From: Roseburia sp. 831b
GTDB taxonomy: Bacteria; Bacillota; Clostridia; Lachnospirales; Lachnospiraceae
DNA: 64,000 nt
Assembly: GCF_001940165.2 (NCBI RefSeq)
Contig: NZ_CP135163.1
Span: 1 to 64,000 of the forward strand
Direction: 5' to 3'
A model generated the notes under the pieces. The model was not told the DNA's origin. It saw only the letters and a program-made list of their open reading frames with translations, and searched no databases. This document shows positions 34,622-43,282 of the stretch, one piece after another. Each line of letters starts with the position of its first letter. Positions within the stretch are counted from its first letter, which is position 1. A program made the translations under genes and the position numbers.

Positions 34622-36106
34622 TTACTGTCTATAATAGGAAAGGAAATCTCCTAATTTTCCAACTGCTTCCTGCAGAACCTCCATTCTTGGCAGATATACC
34701 ACTCTGAAATGATCTGGTTTTTCCCAGTTAAATCCGCCGCCATGAACCACTAAAATCTTTTTGTCGCGAAGCAAATCTAATGCAAATTTTTCATCATCTA
34801 CGATATTGAACTTTTTCACATCAATCTTAGGGAAAATATAGAATGCTGCCTTTGGCTTTACAGCAGTAATTCCCGGAATATCATTCAGCGCCTTGTAAAT
34901 ATACTCTCGCTGTTCGTACACTCTTCCACCCGGAACAATGTATTCCTGCACGCTCTGGTAACCACCGAGAGCTGTCTGTACGATAGACTGCGCCGGTACA
35001 TTCGAACAGATTCGCATGTTGGAAAGCATATTGATTCCTTCCATATAATCTCTTGCCATATTTTTGTTGCCACTTAACACCATCCAGCCAATTCGAAAAC
35101 CTGCAATCATATGTGATTTGGAAAGTCCGCTGAATGTCACACAGAATAAATCTGGTGCCAAGGACGCAATCGAAATGTGTTCCTCACCATCCATGACAAG
35201 ACGGTCATAAATTTCATCGGAAAAAATGATTAACTGATGTTCTCTTGCGATTTCCACAATCTGCTGCAAAATTTCTCTTGGATAAAGTGCGCCGGTCGGG
35301 TTGTTTGGATTGATGATTACGATTGCCTTTGTCTTATCCGTAATTTTTTTTCGGATATCGTTCATATCCGGGTACCATTCAGACTGTTCATCACAGATAT
35401 AATGAACTGCCTTTCCACCTGCTAATGTAACACAGGCAGTCCACAATGGATAATCCGGTGATGGAACCAGCACTTCGTCACCATTGTCGAGCAATGCTGA
35501 CATGCTAAGATTGATCAACTCACTGACACCATTTCCGGTATAAATATCGTCAATTGAAACATTTGGAATCTTCTTTAACTGTGCATACTGCATGATTGCC
35601 TTACGGGCAGAAAAAAGTCCCTTGGATGCGGAATATCCTTCACATTCGGTAATCTGTCTTTGCATATCGTAAACAACTTCATCCGGTGTTCGGAATCCAA
35701 ACGGAGCCGGATTTCCAATGTTCAGTTTCAGTACATGGGTTCCGTTTTCTTCCATTCTTGCTGCTTCATCGACAACAGGACCTCTTACATCATATAATAC
35801 ATTATCCAATTTGGTTGATTTCTTAAACTCACGCATAGCAGAATTTCCTTTCTTCTCCTCTATCTCTATCTTTACATCCTTCTTTTCGTTTTTTCCATAT
35901 AACCAGTCTTTTTCAACCTGTAATGTTTTCGCAAGGAATTGCGCAATATTCTCTCTCGGAACGGCTTTCCCGTTCACATACTGGCTAATCTGGCTTTTTC
36001 CGAGCTTTATCCCGGCGCTCTCTGCGGCTTTTAGCAAATCAACCTGCTTCATTCCATTTTTCTTCATCGCCTCTAAGAAACGCTCTGCAAACACTGTTTC
36101 CGCCAT
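34622..36106 (-). CDS. XRE helix-turn-helix domain fused to AlaA-like aminotransferase
   Basis: A 494-residue chimera. Residues 1-65 form an XRE-type HTH (MKQVDLLKAAESAGIKLGKS, QISQYVNGKAVP). A charged linker (about 70-95) leads to a full fold-type I aminotransferase (about 98-494) with LKLNIGNPAPFGF, YTGNGVSELI, IINPNNPTGALYP and PLP Lys in FSGLSKSHMIAGFRIGWM, close to alanine aminotransferase AlaA. This differs from MocR regulators, which carry a GntR domain. Four AAAGTTCA repeats in its own promoter suggest autoregulation. The ATG is supported by AAGGAGG. Confidence 0.88.
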   Translation of the reverse strand: MAETVFAERFLEAMKKNGMKQVDLLKAAESAGIKLGKSQISQYVNGKAVPRENIAQFLAKTLQVEKDWLYGKNEKKDVKIEIEEKKGNSAMREFKKSTKLDNVLYDVRGPVVDEAARMEENGTHVLKLNIGNPAPFGFRTPDEVVYDMQRQITECEGYSASKGLFSARKAIMQYAQLKKIPNVSIDDIYTGNGVSELINLSMSALLDNGDEVLVPSPDYPLWTACVTLAGGKAVHYICDEQSEWYPDMNDIRKKITDKTKAIVIINPNNPTGALYPREILQQIVEIAREHQLIIFSDEIYDRLVMDGEEHISIASLAPDLFCVTFSGLSKSHMIAGFRIGWMVLSGNKNMARDYMEGINMLSNMRICSNVPAQSIVQTALGGYQSVQEYIVPGGRVYEQREYIYKALNDIPGITAVKPKAAFYIFPKIDVKKFNIVDDEKFALDLLRDKKILVVHGGGFNWEKPDHFRVVYLPRMEVLQEAVGKLGDFLSYYRQ

Positions 36107-36128
36107 CTTTTCCTCCTTCTCAAAACAT

Positions 36129-36226
36129 AAAGTTCATTTTCATTGATTTGATTCTATCACTTTCGTTTGAAAAGTTCAATATTTTTGCAAAAGTTCATTT
36201 CTGTATTTATTTTTTCAAAAAGTTCA
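36129..36226 (-). promoter_or_regulatory. promoter with four direct-repeat operator sites
   Basis: AAAGTTCA occurs four times in the same direction (36129-36136, 36171-36178, 36190-36197, 36219-36226). On the minus strand the -35 TTGAAC (36174-36179) lies within the second repeat and is 17 nt from the -10 TAGAAT (36151-36156), ahead of the HTH-aminotransferase gene. The first repeat is downstream of the -10. This layout fits a repressor that binds direct repeats, plausibly the HTH protein itself. Confidence 0.65.
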
Positions 36227-36235
36227 TTTTTACTT

Positions 36236-37633
36236 CTATCGTATCACCTCATAGAGCGCATCACATGCCTGCGATATCTTATCAAGCTCGATATTCGAGT
36301 AGTTTACGATAAAGTAATGTTCCTTTTCTACATCGTTTGTAAAAAAGTATTCGGACAGCGCCTGGATTCGAATTCCTTTTTTCTGAAGTTTGTCAATAAT
36401 TTCACAATCTGGTTTTTGTGTCTTTAATTTTATCAGGAAATGGAGACCTGCCTCATTTTCAATGATTTCACAGCAATCTTTTAATTTGCTTTCCTCGATT
36501 TCCTGAATCAGTTTTTTTCTTTGTCTGATATAGTACAGTCTCATGCGGTTGATATGCTTTTCAAAATATCCTTTATTGAGAAATGCCGCCAGTGTGTACT
36601 GTTCGAAGTTGGAAACCGTGCAGGAATAGAACGATAACTGTTCATAAAAACGGTTGGCTAAGTGCGTCGGCAGTATCATATAACTGATTCGGATGGTCGG
36701 CGTCAAAGATTTGGAAAAGGTATTCATATAGATGACCTTTTCACAGGCATCCATACTGATTAACGTTGGGAGTGGCTTTCCACTGGGGCGGAATTCACTG
36801 TCGTAATCATCTTCAATAATGTACCGCCCCTCTTTTTCATTTGCCCAGGCAAGTACCTCGTAACGTCTGTTTGCCGGCATGGTAATTCCGGTCGGGAAAT
36901 GATGATTTGGGCTGATATGCGCGATATCTGCCCCGGACGCCTGCAGCCCTTCTACCGTAATTCCATCGTCATCCATTCTGGCATACCTGCACGTAATCTG
37001 ATACTGTCTGTAAATCTGCACCAATTTTTTATAGCCGGGATTCTCAATGCAATATTCCTTCTCGGTTCCCAAAAGTTGAACCAACAGTCCATATAAATAC
37101 TCGGTTCCGGCACCCACCACAATCTGATCCGGGTCAACTAACATTCCTCGAAAAGACTTCAGGTAATCTGCGATTGCCTCGCGAAGTTCTAATATCCCAC
37201 CGGTCGGTGACACCTCCATCAACTCTTTACACTGATTGGAGATGGTCTCCCTCGATACTTTTGCCCAGACGGAGAAAGGAAAATGATCCGGGTTCATTTT
37301 ATTGCTCGACAAATCCACTTCATAAGATTCCGGTACATCCGGCACTTTGATATCCAGCGAAATTCTCGACTTTTTCGGCACGCGGAGCATATCATTGATT
37401 TTTGCGGCATAATAGCCCTTTTTCGGGATGGTATAGACATATCCCTCACTAATCAACTGGTCATACGCATTTTGAATCGTAATGGTACTAATCCCATTGT
37501 GGCTCGCGAAGGTCCTCTTCGACGGTAATTTTTCCCCCGGTCGTATCACTCCCGCCAAAATATCACGTTTTAAGCAATCATAGACCTGTTCATACAGTGG
37601 TGTTCCATTTTTTTCAAAAACATAAGTTAACAT
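36236..37633 (-). CDS. pdxR: MocR-family regulator of vitamin B6 synthesis
   Basis: A 465-residue MocR/PdxR protein: a GntR-type winged helix (residues 1 to about 75, PLYEQVYDCLKRDILAGVIR, PGEKLPSKR, TIQNAYDQL) fused to a type I aminotransferase-like domain that senses PLP. Domain features include VVGAGTEYLYGLLVQLL, IIEDDYDSEFR and the Lys region NTFSKSLTPTIRISYM. It is divergent from pdxS and pdxT, the usual target genes. I chose the ATG at 37633 with AGGA 8 nt upstream; a much longer frame to 37972 would run antisense through pdxS. Confidence 0.92.
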   Translation of the reverse strand: MLTYVFEKNGTPLYEQVYDCLKRDILAGVIRPGEKLPSKRTFASHNGISTITIQNAYDQLISEGYVYTIPKKGYYAAKINDMLRVPKKSRISLDIKVPDVPESYEVDLSSNKMNPDHFPFSVWAKVSRETISNQCKELMEVSPTGGILELREAIADYLKSFRGMLVDPDQIVVGAGTEYLYGLLVQLLGTEKEYCIENPGYKKLVQIYRQYQITCRYARMDDDGITVEGLQASGADIAHISPNHHFPTGITMPANRRYEVLAWANEKEGRYIIEDDYDSEFRPSGKPLPTLISMDACEKVIYMNTFSKSLTPTIRISYMILPTHLANRFYEQLSFYSCTVSNFEQYTLAAFLNKGYFEKHINRMRLYYIRQRKKLIQEIEESKLKDCCEIIENEAGLHFLIKLKTQKPDCEIIDKLQKKGIRIQALSEYFFTNDVEKEHYFIVNYSNIELDKISQACDALYEVIR

Positions 37634-37699
37634 TTCATTTTTCCTTTTCTCTGACATGTATTTTAATCTTATTTTGAGTATTTTCTTATAACCAGTTCT

Positions 37700-37728
37700 A
37701 TTATAGGATAAAGCCATGCAAAACACAA
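37700..37728 (-). promoter_or_regulatory. pdxR promoter overlapping the pdxS control region
   Basis: On the minus strand TTGTGT (37723-37728) and TATAAT (37700-37705) are 17 nt apart. The same bases on the plus strand contain TATTAT (37699-37704), a candidate -10 for pdxS with TTGAGT (37674-37679) 19 nt upstream. The pdxR -35 abuts the pdxS ribosome site. The two promoters therefore overlap face to face. Confidence 0.5.
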
Positions 37729-37739
37729 GGAGGAAAAAA

Positions 37740-38615
37740 ATGAACGTATCACAATATGAATTAAACAAAGGATTAGCACAGATGTTAAAAGGTGGTGTCA
37801 TCATGGATGTTACAACACCGGAACAGGCAAAAATTGCAGAAGCCGCAGGCGCCTGTGCCGTCATGGCATTGGAACGGATTCCTGCCGATATCCGTGCTGC
37901 GGGCGGTGTATCCCGTATGAGCGATCCGAAAATGATAAAAGGTATCCAGGATGCCGTCAGTATTCCAGTCATGGCAAAATGCCGTATCGGCCACTTTGTA
38001 GAGGCTCAGATTCTTGAGGCAATCGAGATTGACTACATCGACGAGTCCGAGGTACTCTCCCCTGCTGACGATATCTACCACATTGACAAAACACAGTTTA
38101 AGGTTCCATTTGTATGTGGCGCAAGAGATTTAGGAGAAGCATTGCGAAGAATCAACGAAGGTGCTTCCATGATTCGAACCAAAGGAGAACCTGGTACCGG
38201 CGATATCGTACAGGCAGTCCGCCATATGAGAAAAATGAACTCTGAAATCCGCAAAATCACATCCATGCAAAAAGATGAACTTTTTGAGGAGGCAAAACAG
38301 CTTCAGGTTCCTTATGAATTGGTACAGTATGTCCATGAGAACGGAAAATTGCCAGTTGTAAACTTCGCTGCCGGCGGTGTGGCTACTCCTGCTGACGCAG
38401 CACTTATGATGCAGCTTGGTGCAGAAGGTGTGTTTGTCGGTTCCGGAATCTTTAAGTCCGGTGACCCTGCAAAACGTGCATCCGCAATTGTACAGGCTGT
38501 CACAAACTACAAAGACGCTGCCCTGATTGCAAAACTATCCGAGGACCTTGGCGAAGCAATGGTCGGCATCAACGCAAATGAAATTGAACTTATTATGGAA
38601 GAAAGAGGGAAATAA
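37740..38615 (+). CDS. pdxS: pyridoxal 5'-phosphate synthase, PdxS subunit
   Basis: A 291-residue (beta/alpha)8 subunit of the DXP-independent PLP synthase. With ammonia from PdxT it builds PLP from ribose 5-phosphate and glyceraldehyde 3-phosphate. Landmarks are [20 protein letters not shown], the Lys of [33 protein letters not shown] and [23 protein letters not shown] sits 6 nt before the ATG at 37740. An ATG at 37716 in the same frame has no ribosome site. The downstream pdxT starts 1 nt after its stop. Confidence 0.97.
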   Translation: MNVSQYELNKGLAQMLKGGVIMDVTTPEQAKIAEAAGACAVMALERIPADIRAAGGVSRMSDPKMIKGIQDAVSIPVMAKCRIGHFVEAQILEAIEIDYIDESEVLSPADDIYHIDKTQFKVPFVCGARDLGEALRRINEGASMIRTKGEPGTGDIVQAVRHMRKMNSEIRKITSMQKDELFEEAKQLQVPYELVQYVHENGKLPVVNFAAGGVATPADAALMMQLGAEGVFVGSGIFKSGDPAKRASAIVQAVTNYKDAALIAKLSEDLGEAMVGINANEIELIMEERGK

Positions 38616-38616
38616 C

Positions 38617-39201
38617 GTGAAAATAGGTGTACTCGCTGTTCAGGGAGCTTTTATCGAACATGAAAAAATCATAGAATCCCTCGGTGCTGCCTGTATCGAA
38701 ATCCGTAAAAAAGAGGATTTAGACGACATCGACGGCGTTATTCTTCCTGGCGGTGAGAGTACCGTCCAGGGACAACTTTTACAAAAACTAGATATTCTTG
38801 CGCCTCTTAGAGCGCTCATAAAAGATGGGCTGCCGACACTTGCTACCTGTGCCGGACTGATTTTACTCGCCGGTAACATTGATGAGGACCCGACTGTCCA
38901 TCTTGGGACATTACCGGTCACCGTAAAACGAAATGCTTACGGCAGACAGCTTTCAAGCTTTCTTACCGATGCTGATTTTAAACCAATTGGTAACGTTCCC
39001 ATGATGTTCATCCGCGCCCCTTACGTGGTACAGGCCAATGAGGGTGTGGACATCCTGTCGGAAGTTGACGGTCGCATTGTGGCAGTAAAATACCACAACC
39101 AGATTGGACTGGCCTTTCATCCTGAGTTAACGAAAGATACCAGAATCCATCAATATTTTTTAGATGTTGTTACACAGAATAGGCAATCATTACCCAGGTA
39201 A
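38617..39201 (+). CDS. pdxT: pyridoxal 5'-phosphate synthase, glutaminase PdxT subunit
   Basis: A 194-residue class I glutamine amidotransferase that supplies ammonia to PdxS. It starts at a GTG (38617) with GAGGG 8 nt upstream: KIGVLAVQGAFIEHEK. LPGGESTVQGQLL, the nucleophile Cys in ATCAGLILLAG and the catalytic His in LAFHPELTKDTRIH are all present. The stop codon lies in an inverted repeat that continues into the converging gene. Confidence 0.97.
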   Translation: MKIGVLAVQGAFIEHEKIIESLGAACIEIRKKEDLDDIDGVILPGGESTVQGQLLQKLDILAPLRALIKDGLPTLATCAGLILLAGNIDEDPTVHLGTLPVTVKRNAYGRQLSSFLTDADFKPIGNVPMMFIRAPYVVQANEGVDILSEVDGRIVAVKYHNQIGLAFHPELTKDTRIHQYFLDVVTQNRQSLPR

Positions 39202-39243
39202 TGATTCCCTGAACAATCTTCGCTAATAGCGAAGATTGTTCAG
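39185..39243. terminator. two adjacent hairpins between converging genes
   Basis: AATCATTACC (39185-39194) pairs with GGTAATGATT (39197-39206). CTGAACAATCTTCGCTA (39209-39225) pairs with its complement (39227-39243). The first covers the pdxT stop codon; the second covers the last codons of the converging minus-strand gene. There is no long T tract, so termination is possible but not assured. Confidence 0.5.
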
Positions 39244-39588
39244 TTCTTCCTGCACTTTGTCCTTTGTATAAGCCCCTGTAAGATAACCACTGATATGCAT
39301 ATTCACCAATTCTTTTTCAAAACGGGGTTCTTTTGACATTGGAATCAGATTCAACTGTGGGTTCTTTTTCTTCAATCGTTTTGCCAGGAAAAAACCATGC
39401 CCAAATTTATCTTCCATACTGATAAATGCAGCTTCAATGTGATTCTCCTGCGCATGCAAAAACGCTTTTTGCGCATCACTAAAACTCTTTATTTGCGTTC
39501 CCATCTCATTTTTCCGCTCATATTGCGTAATTATATGTTCTAGCGTTACACGCTTTTTCCAATCCTCTTCATAGATTAGAATACACAT
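39223..39588 (-). CDS. stand-alone receiver-like protein lacking the phospho-acceptor Asp
   Basis: A 121-residue protein resembling a LytTR-type response-regulator receiver without an output domain: AAFISMEDKFGHGFFLAKRL, then PQLNLIPMSKE and ISGYLTGAYTKDKVQEEL, which aligns with the YLxKP end of receivers. The Asp expected at the end of beta-3 is replaced (ISMED), and the conserved Lys is also not recognisable. It may be a pseudo-receiver acting by protein contact. A good GAGGTGAG precedes the ATG. It lies downstream of the GntR/ABC-2 genes on the same strand. Confidence 0.5.
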   Translation of the reverse strand: MCILIYEEDWKKRVTLEHIITQYERKNEMGTQIKSFSDAQKAFLHAQENHIEAAFISMEDKFGHGFFLAKRLKKKNPQLNLIPMSKEPRFEKELVNMHISGYLTGAYTKDKVQEELNNLRY

Positions 39589-39699
39589 TATCTCACCTCA
39601 TTTCGCTGCCTATACTTTTTATTTGGTATCCTATCTCTATTATAAAGGATCAATGTTGCCTAAACGTTGCTTTTTTCTTGCTTTTTTAATATTTTCTTT

Positions 39700-40347
39700 C
39701 TAAAATTCTTTTTTTTCCATAATTTTAACGCTGGCATGGTAGGAAATCACAAGAACAAGGAGTGTTACCACGACACTTCCAATTGCAATTACAGAATCAC
39801 TTATATTGCCTGCCAAATATAATGGTACATTACCCGCTGACAAATTGACAAATCCGGTAATTAAAGCCACTACCGCTGCCGCTCCACCAGCGACGCAAAG
39901 TAAAACAATTCTTCCTCTTTCTGCGCCAAATTTTATCTGTACCGGCAGCATAATCGCCATAAGAAAGCATACCACACATAAAAACATCAGGAATTCCAAA
40001 GCCTGTTCGGATAACACCATCTTCGTTCCTGAAGATATCTGGGCTGCCATATACAAAATGACTGCAAGAACCCATGCCAACGCAGTTCCACCCATACAAA
40101 AGACATATTTTTCCTTCACATATAGCCGCTCCGATATTGGAAGTGTCATCAGAAACTGATAACCATTGTCCAGTTCATCATACGATATAGTGCTCATTAA
40201 AATCATTGCGGTCAGAAACGGAAGATAGCCTAAAATAAAGGTTCCATCCTTGGCAAAGCCTACTACAATCGATATTACAAAAAATAAAATAAGAAGTGCT
40301 TTTCGCTGTAACAATAAGCGAATATCTTTTTCGATTAATCCTGCCAT
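39700..40347 (-). CDS. ABC-2 type transporter permease
   Basis: A 215-residue membrane protein with six predicted TM helices (first at about 15-32, last near 180-205) of the ABC-2 membrane family found with YtrA-type regulators. LMTLPISERLYVKEKYVF in the first cytoplasmic loop is a typical feature of this family. It overlaps the 3' end of the ATPase gene by 13 nt and follows GGAGGG. The ATPase and this permease form one exporter, whose substrate is unknown. Confidence 0.85.
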   Translation of the reverse strand: MAGLIEKDIRLLLQRKALLILFFVISIVVGFAKDGTFILGYLPFLTAMILMSTISYDELDNGYQFLMTLPISERLYVKEKYVFCMGGTALAWVLAVILYMAAQISSGTKMVLSEQALEFLMFLCVVCFLMAIMLPVQIKFGAERGRIVLLCVAGGAAAVVALITGFVNLSAGNVPLYLAGNISDSVIAIGSVVVTLLVLVISYHASVKIMEKKEF

Positions 40348-41195
40348 TCTCTTTTCCCTCCTGTCATCATCAGAATCAATTCATCGATTCCTCCGTTTTC
40401 TACCACGATTTCCGGATAATTTTCCTTATAAAAATTTTTATCACTAACAAAGCAGGCATATCCATAGTTTTCTTTTTTTGTGCTTAAAATGAAATCTTTG
40501 TCTAATTCACGGTATTGCTGTTCCTTTACTTTTAACACACCATACTGTTCTGTAATAATGTCCGTGTCCTCATGCAAAATAATTTTTCCATCGTGAATCA
40601 TGTAAATATCATCGCATAGGTTTTCTAAATCCGAAGAAATATGAGAGGTAATCAACACCGTGCGTTCTTCATCTGCCATAACATATTCGCGCAACATATC
40701 TAAAATTTCATTTCTTGCTTCAATATCAAGCCCTGCGGTCGGCTCATCTAAAATCAAAAGTTTTGCCTTGTGGGTCATTGCAGTCAGTACACGCAGTTTT
40801 GCTTTCATTCCGGTTGAAAATTCCTGAATTCTTTTGTTGGTTGGAAGTGCAAGTTCCTGACACTTTTGTTTAAAATACGAACGCTCAAATTTCGGATACA
40901 TCTTTGCTAAAATATGTTCTATGTCATTGATATTTAACTGCGAACTAAATCCCGCTTCCGCCATGGATACCCCTATCTGCTGTTTTTTCTCCGGCGTTAA
41001 GGTTTCTTCGCTTTTATCCAAAACAAAAATGCTTCCGGCATCCGGTTTTACAAGTCCTAACAGTAATTTAATAACGGTGCTTTTTCCGGCTCCATTTTTT
41101 CCTACAAGTCCTGTGATTCTGCCGTCTGGAATCTCCATCGACAAATCTAAGTGATACGCTCCATAACTCTTTTGGACGTTCTTCATCTCAATCAT
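40335..41195 (-). CDS. ABC transporter ATP-binding protein
   Basis: A 286-residue ATPase of the ABC-2 exporter class. Walker A is GLVGKNGAGKSTVIKLLLG near residue 35. The signature is degenerate (IQEFSTGMKAKLRVLTAM, so FSTGM instead of LSGGQ), as is common in this class. Walker B is LLILDEPTAGLD, with the switch His in LITSHISSDLENL. The C-terminal 70 residues are an accessory domain. The GntR regulator gene lies 27 nt upstream in the same operon. Confidence 0.92.
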   Translation of the reverse strand: MIEMKNVQKSYGAYHLDLSMEIPDGRITGLVGKNGAGKSTVIKLLLGLVKPDAGSIFVLDKSEETLTPEKKQQIGVSMAEAGFSSQLNINDIEHILAKMYPKFERSYFKQKCQELALPTNKRIQEFSTGMKAKLRVLTAMTHKAKLLILDEPTAGLDIEARNEILDMLREYVMADEERTVLITSHISSDLENLCDDIYMIHDGKIILHEDTDIITEQYGVLKVKEQQYRELDKDFILSTKKENYGYACFVSDKNFYKENYPEIVVENGGIDELILMMTGGKREWQD

Positions 41196-41222
41196 TTTCT
41201 TTTCTCCTCTTTCCTGGAAAAG

Positions 41223-41597
41223 CTAATTCTCGTCTAACAATAAGGTTACAATTTCTAAAATTTCATCTTTGCTTAGTCCGATTATTTTTGCCCGGTCAAT
41301 CGCCTTTTCAAAATCCGCCTCAACCGTCTTTGTTCTGGCCTCTAACGCAAGCTGTTGGTCCGATGCCGTCACATAGGTACCTTTTCCATGTACGGTTGTA
41401 ACAAAACCATCTTCCTCTAACTTGTCGTAAGCCTTTTTTACCGTTAATGCACTGATTCGCAACTCTCCTGCAAGCGTCCTTACCGAAGGGAGTGCATCGT
41501 TCTCTTTCAATGAAGCATTCATAATCTCTGATTTAATCTGCTCCATCAGCTGCTCGTATATCGGAACCATCGATGAATGATTCAAAATAATATGCAT
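41223..41597 (-). CDS. GntR family (YtrA subfamily) regulator
   Basis: A 124-residue repressor made of a winged helix and a short helical tail: MVPIYEQLMEQIKSEIM, LPSVRTLAGELRISALTVK, KAYDKLEEDGFVTTVHGKGT and a C-terminal dimerisation helix. The short effector-less tail defines the YtrA group, which usually controls the adjacent ABC transporter. I chose the ATG at 41597 after AAGGAGAG. The promoter just upstream contains a palindromic operator, which predicts autorepression of the operon. Confidence 0.93.
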   Translation of the reverse strand: MHIILNHSSMVPIYEQLMEQIKSEIMNASLKENDALPSVRTLAGELRISALTVKKAYDKLEEDGFVTTVHGKGTYVTASDQQLALEARTKTVEADFEKAIDRAKIIGLSKDEILEIVTLLLDEN

Positions 41598-41619
41598 ATT
41601 ATCTTCTCTCCTTTGCAAT

Positions 41620-41668
41620 AAACAGTATACAACAGTCAGTATCTGTTGTCAACTGTTATATACTGTTT
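41620..41668 (-). promoter_or_regulatory. consensus promoter with nested palindromic GntR operator
   Basis: On the minus strand TTGACA (41647-41652) and TATACT (41624-41629) are 17 nt apart. The spacer holds ACAACAG/CTGTTGT (41629-41635 and 41643-41649), and an outer palindrome AAACAGTATA (41620-41629) pairs with TATACTGTTT (41659-41668). The -10 lies in the outer arm. A dimeric GntR protein bound here would block RNA polymerase. Confidence 0.8.
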
Positions 41669-41683
41669 GCTTTTTACTTCTCC

Positions 41684-43264
41684 TTATTTTTTCTTAATTG
41701 CTTTTCTCATCTTGGAAATCGACTTCATCTTTGCCGCCTTGTTGCTCTCGTGATGCAGGCCTTGATAGAGCTGGTAACGCTCCCTCGATAACGTTCCATC
41801 CTCTAATGCTTTTTTGACTGCACAGCCTGGCTCCGTATCATGTTTGCAGTTACGGAACTTACAATGCGTTTCCAGCTCTGCAATGTCAGAAAATGTTTCA
41901 TCAATCCCTTCTTCTACATCACACATGCCAAGTTCCCGCATCCCTGGCGTATCGATGATAACAGCCCCATTCGAAAGTTCTATCAGCTGACGATAAGTTG
42001 TGGTATGCCGGCCTTTTGCATCCCCCTCCCGAATCCCGGAAGTTTTCATGACTTCACGCCCCACAAGCGCGTTTACAAGTGTCGATTTACCAACGCCGGA
42101 AGATCCGAGGATTGCAATAGTATTTCCCGGCAAAAGATAATCCTGTACCTCATCCAGGCCGATGCCGTATAACGCACTGATGGTATGCACTCTGACTTTA
42201 TCTGACAGGCTCTCCACCTCCCTTACATACCTTCCCGGATTGCTGCATAAATCCACTTTTGTTAAAATCACAACCGGAATACCATTTCCATCCAATGTGA
42301 TGGAAACATACCTTGCAATCCGATTAAAATTGTAGTTGTCATTTAGGGATGCCACAATAAACACATAATCAAAATTGGAAACCATCACCTGTTCCTGCAT
42401 ATTTTTTACATATCCAAACGCATGCCCTGACTGATCCGGACGTTTTAACAAACTCTTTCTCTCGCAGACAGACGTAATTATCGAATCCCCCAATGGATTA
42501 TACTGAAACGTCACATAATCTCCGACCACCGGAAGCTCCTTTCCATCCCGTAAAAATGTACCTTTTAATTTTCCCTGTAATTCCTTTTCCCAGAATTTAA
42601 TCTTATACGTGTTTTTCTGAATCTCGCAGATTCTTCCAAGTCTTTCCTTATGAAGCCACTGACAGGAAAGCTTTAATGGTTTGTGATATGGGAATTGCGC
42701 CGTCAGTTCATCTAATGCATTAGCATCTTTGCATTTTTCATACACATCACTCTCATAAAACTTTCCATGAATATTTCCAAACGTTTCCTCATCTAGCGGA
42801 TATGCCATCAAGGCATCAAAATTTTCTCCTTGTGGTGTTGTGATTCCAAACTTATCGCAGGTTTGAAATTCATGTCTTGAATAATAGTCCGGTTCTCCAT
42901 AGATTACAATTCCTGGATATCCCGCTTCTTTTGCAAGAGAAATTGTTTCTTTTAGCAGTTTCTCACCAATCCCCATGCTCTGACACGTCGGCTCCACCGC
43001 CAATGGACCAAACGTAAGAACCTCATGCGTTTTGTCACCGTCAACTACTTTTGCCTTTGCATACAGGATGACACCTACCACTTTTCCGTCCAGTTCGGCA
43101 ACACGACTTAGTTCTTTTTCGTAACAATCCGATTCTCTCATAAGATGTACGAATAAATGTTCCTCGCATCCCGATCCATGCAGATTCCAAAAGGCACGCA
43201 GTGTTACATATTCTGTTTCTCTCTTTTCGTTTTCTCTTTCTTTTCTGATTCTTATTTCGCTCAA
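41684..43264 (-). CDS. GNAT acetyltransferase fused to RsgA ribosome-assembly GTPase
   Basis: A 526-residue fusion. About 1-165 is a GNAT N-acetyltransferase (VAELDGKVVGVILYAKAK, LTFGPLAVEPTCQSMGIGEK with the acetyl-CoA loop, YSRHEF). About 205-505 is the circularly permuted GTPase RsgA: OB-fold start, G4 VVILTKVDL, G1 ILGSSGVGKSTLVNALVG, G2 GRHTTTYRQ, G3 IIDTPGMREL, and the zinc site CKFRNCKHDTEPGC. RsgA matures the 30S subunit. The start is TTG with AGGAG 9 nt upstream. The acetyltransferase substrate is unknown; a ribosomal protein would fit. A structured leader precedes the gene. Confidence 0.92.
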   Translation of the reverse strand: MSEIRIRKERENEKRETEYVTLRAFWNLHGSGCEEHLFVHLMRESDCYEKELSRVAELDGKVVGVILYAKAKVVDGDKTHEVLTFGPLAVEPTCQSMGIGEKLLKETISLAKEAGYPGIVIYGEPDYYSRHEFQTCDKFGITTPQGENFDALMAYPLDEETFGNIHGKFYESDVYEKCKDANALDELTAQFPYHKPLKLSCQWLHKERLGRICEIQKNTYKIKFWEKELQGKLKGTFLRDGKELPVVGDYVTFQYNPLGDSIITSVCERKSLLKRPDQSGHAFGYVKNMQEQVMVSNFDYVFIVASLNDNYNFNRIARYVSITLDGNGIPVVILTKVDLCSNPGRYVREVESLSDKVRVHTISALYGIGLDEVQDYLLPGNTIAILGSSGVGKSTLVNALVGREVMKTSGIREGDAKGRHTTTYRQLIELSNGAVIIDTPGMRELGMCDVEEGIDETFSDIAELETHCKFRNCKHDTEPGCAVKKALEDGTLSRERYQLYQGLHHESNKAAKMKSISKMRKAIKKK

Positions 43265-43282
43265 TGTTTTGTTCTCCTATCA

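Noticed and set aside
36236-37972. A 578-codon version of PdxR with a long N-terminal extension.
   Set aside because: The extension reads antisense into pdxS, lacks a ribosome site and does not resemble PdxR; the ATG at 37633 has a good one.
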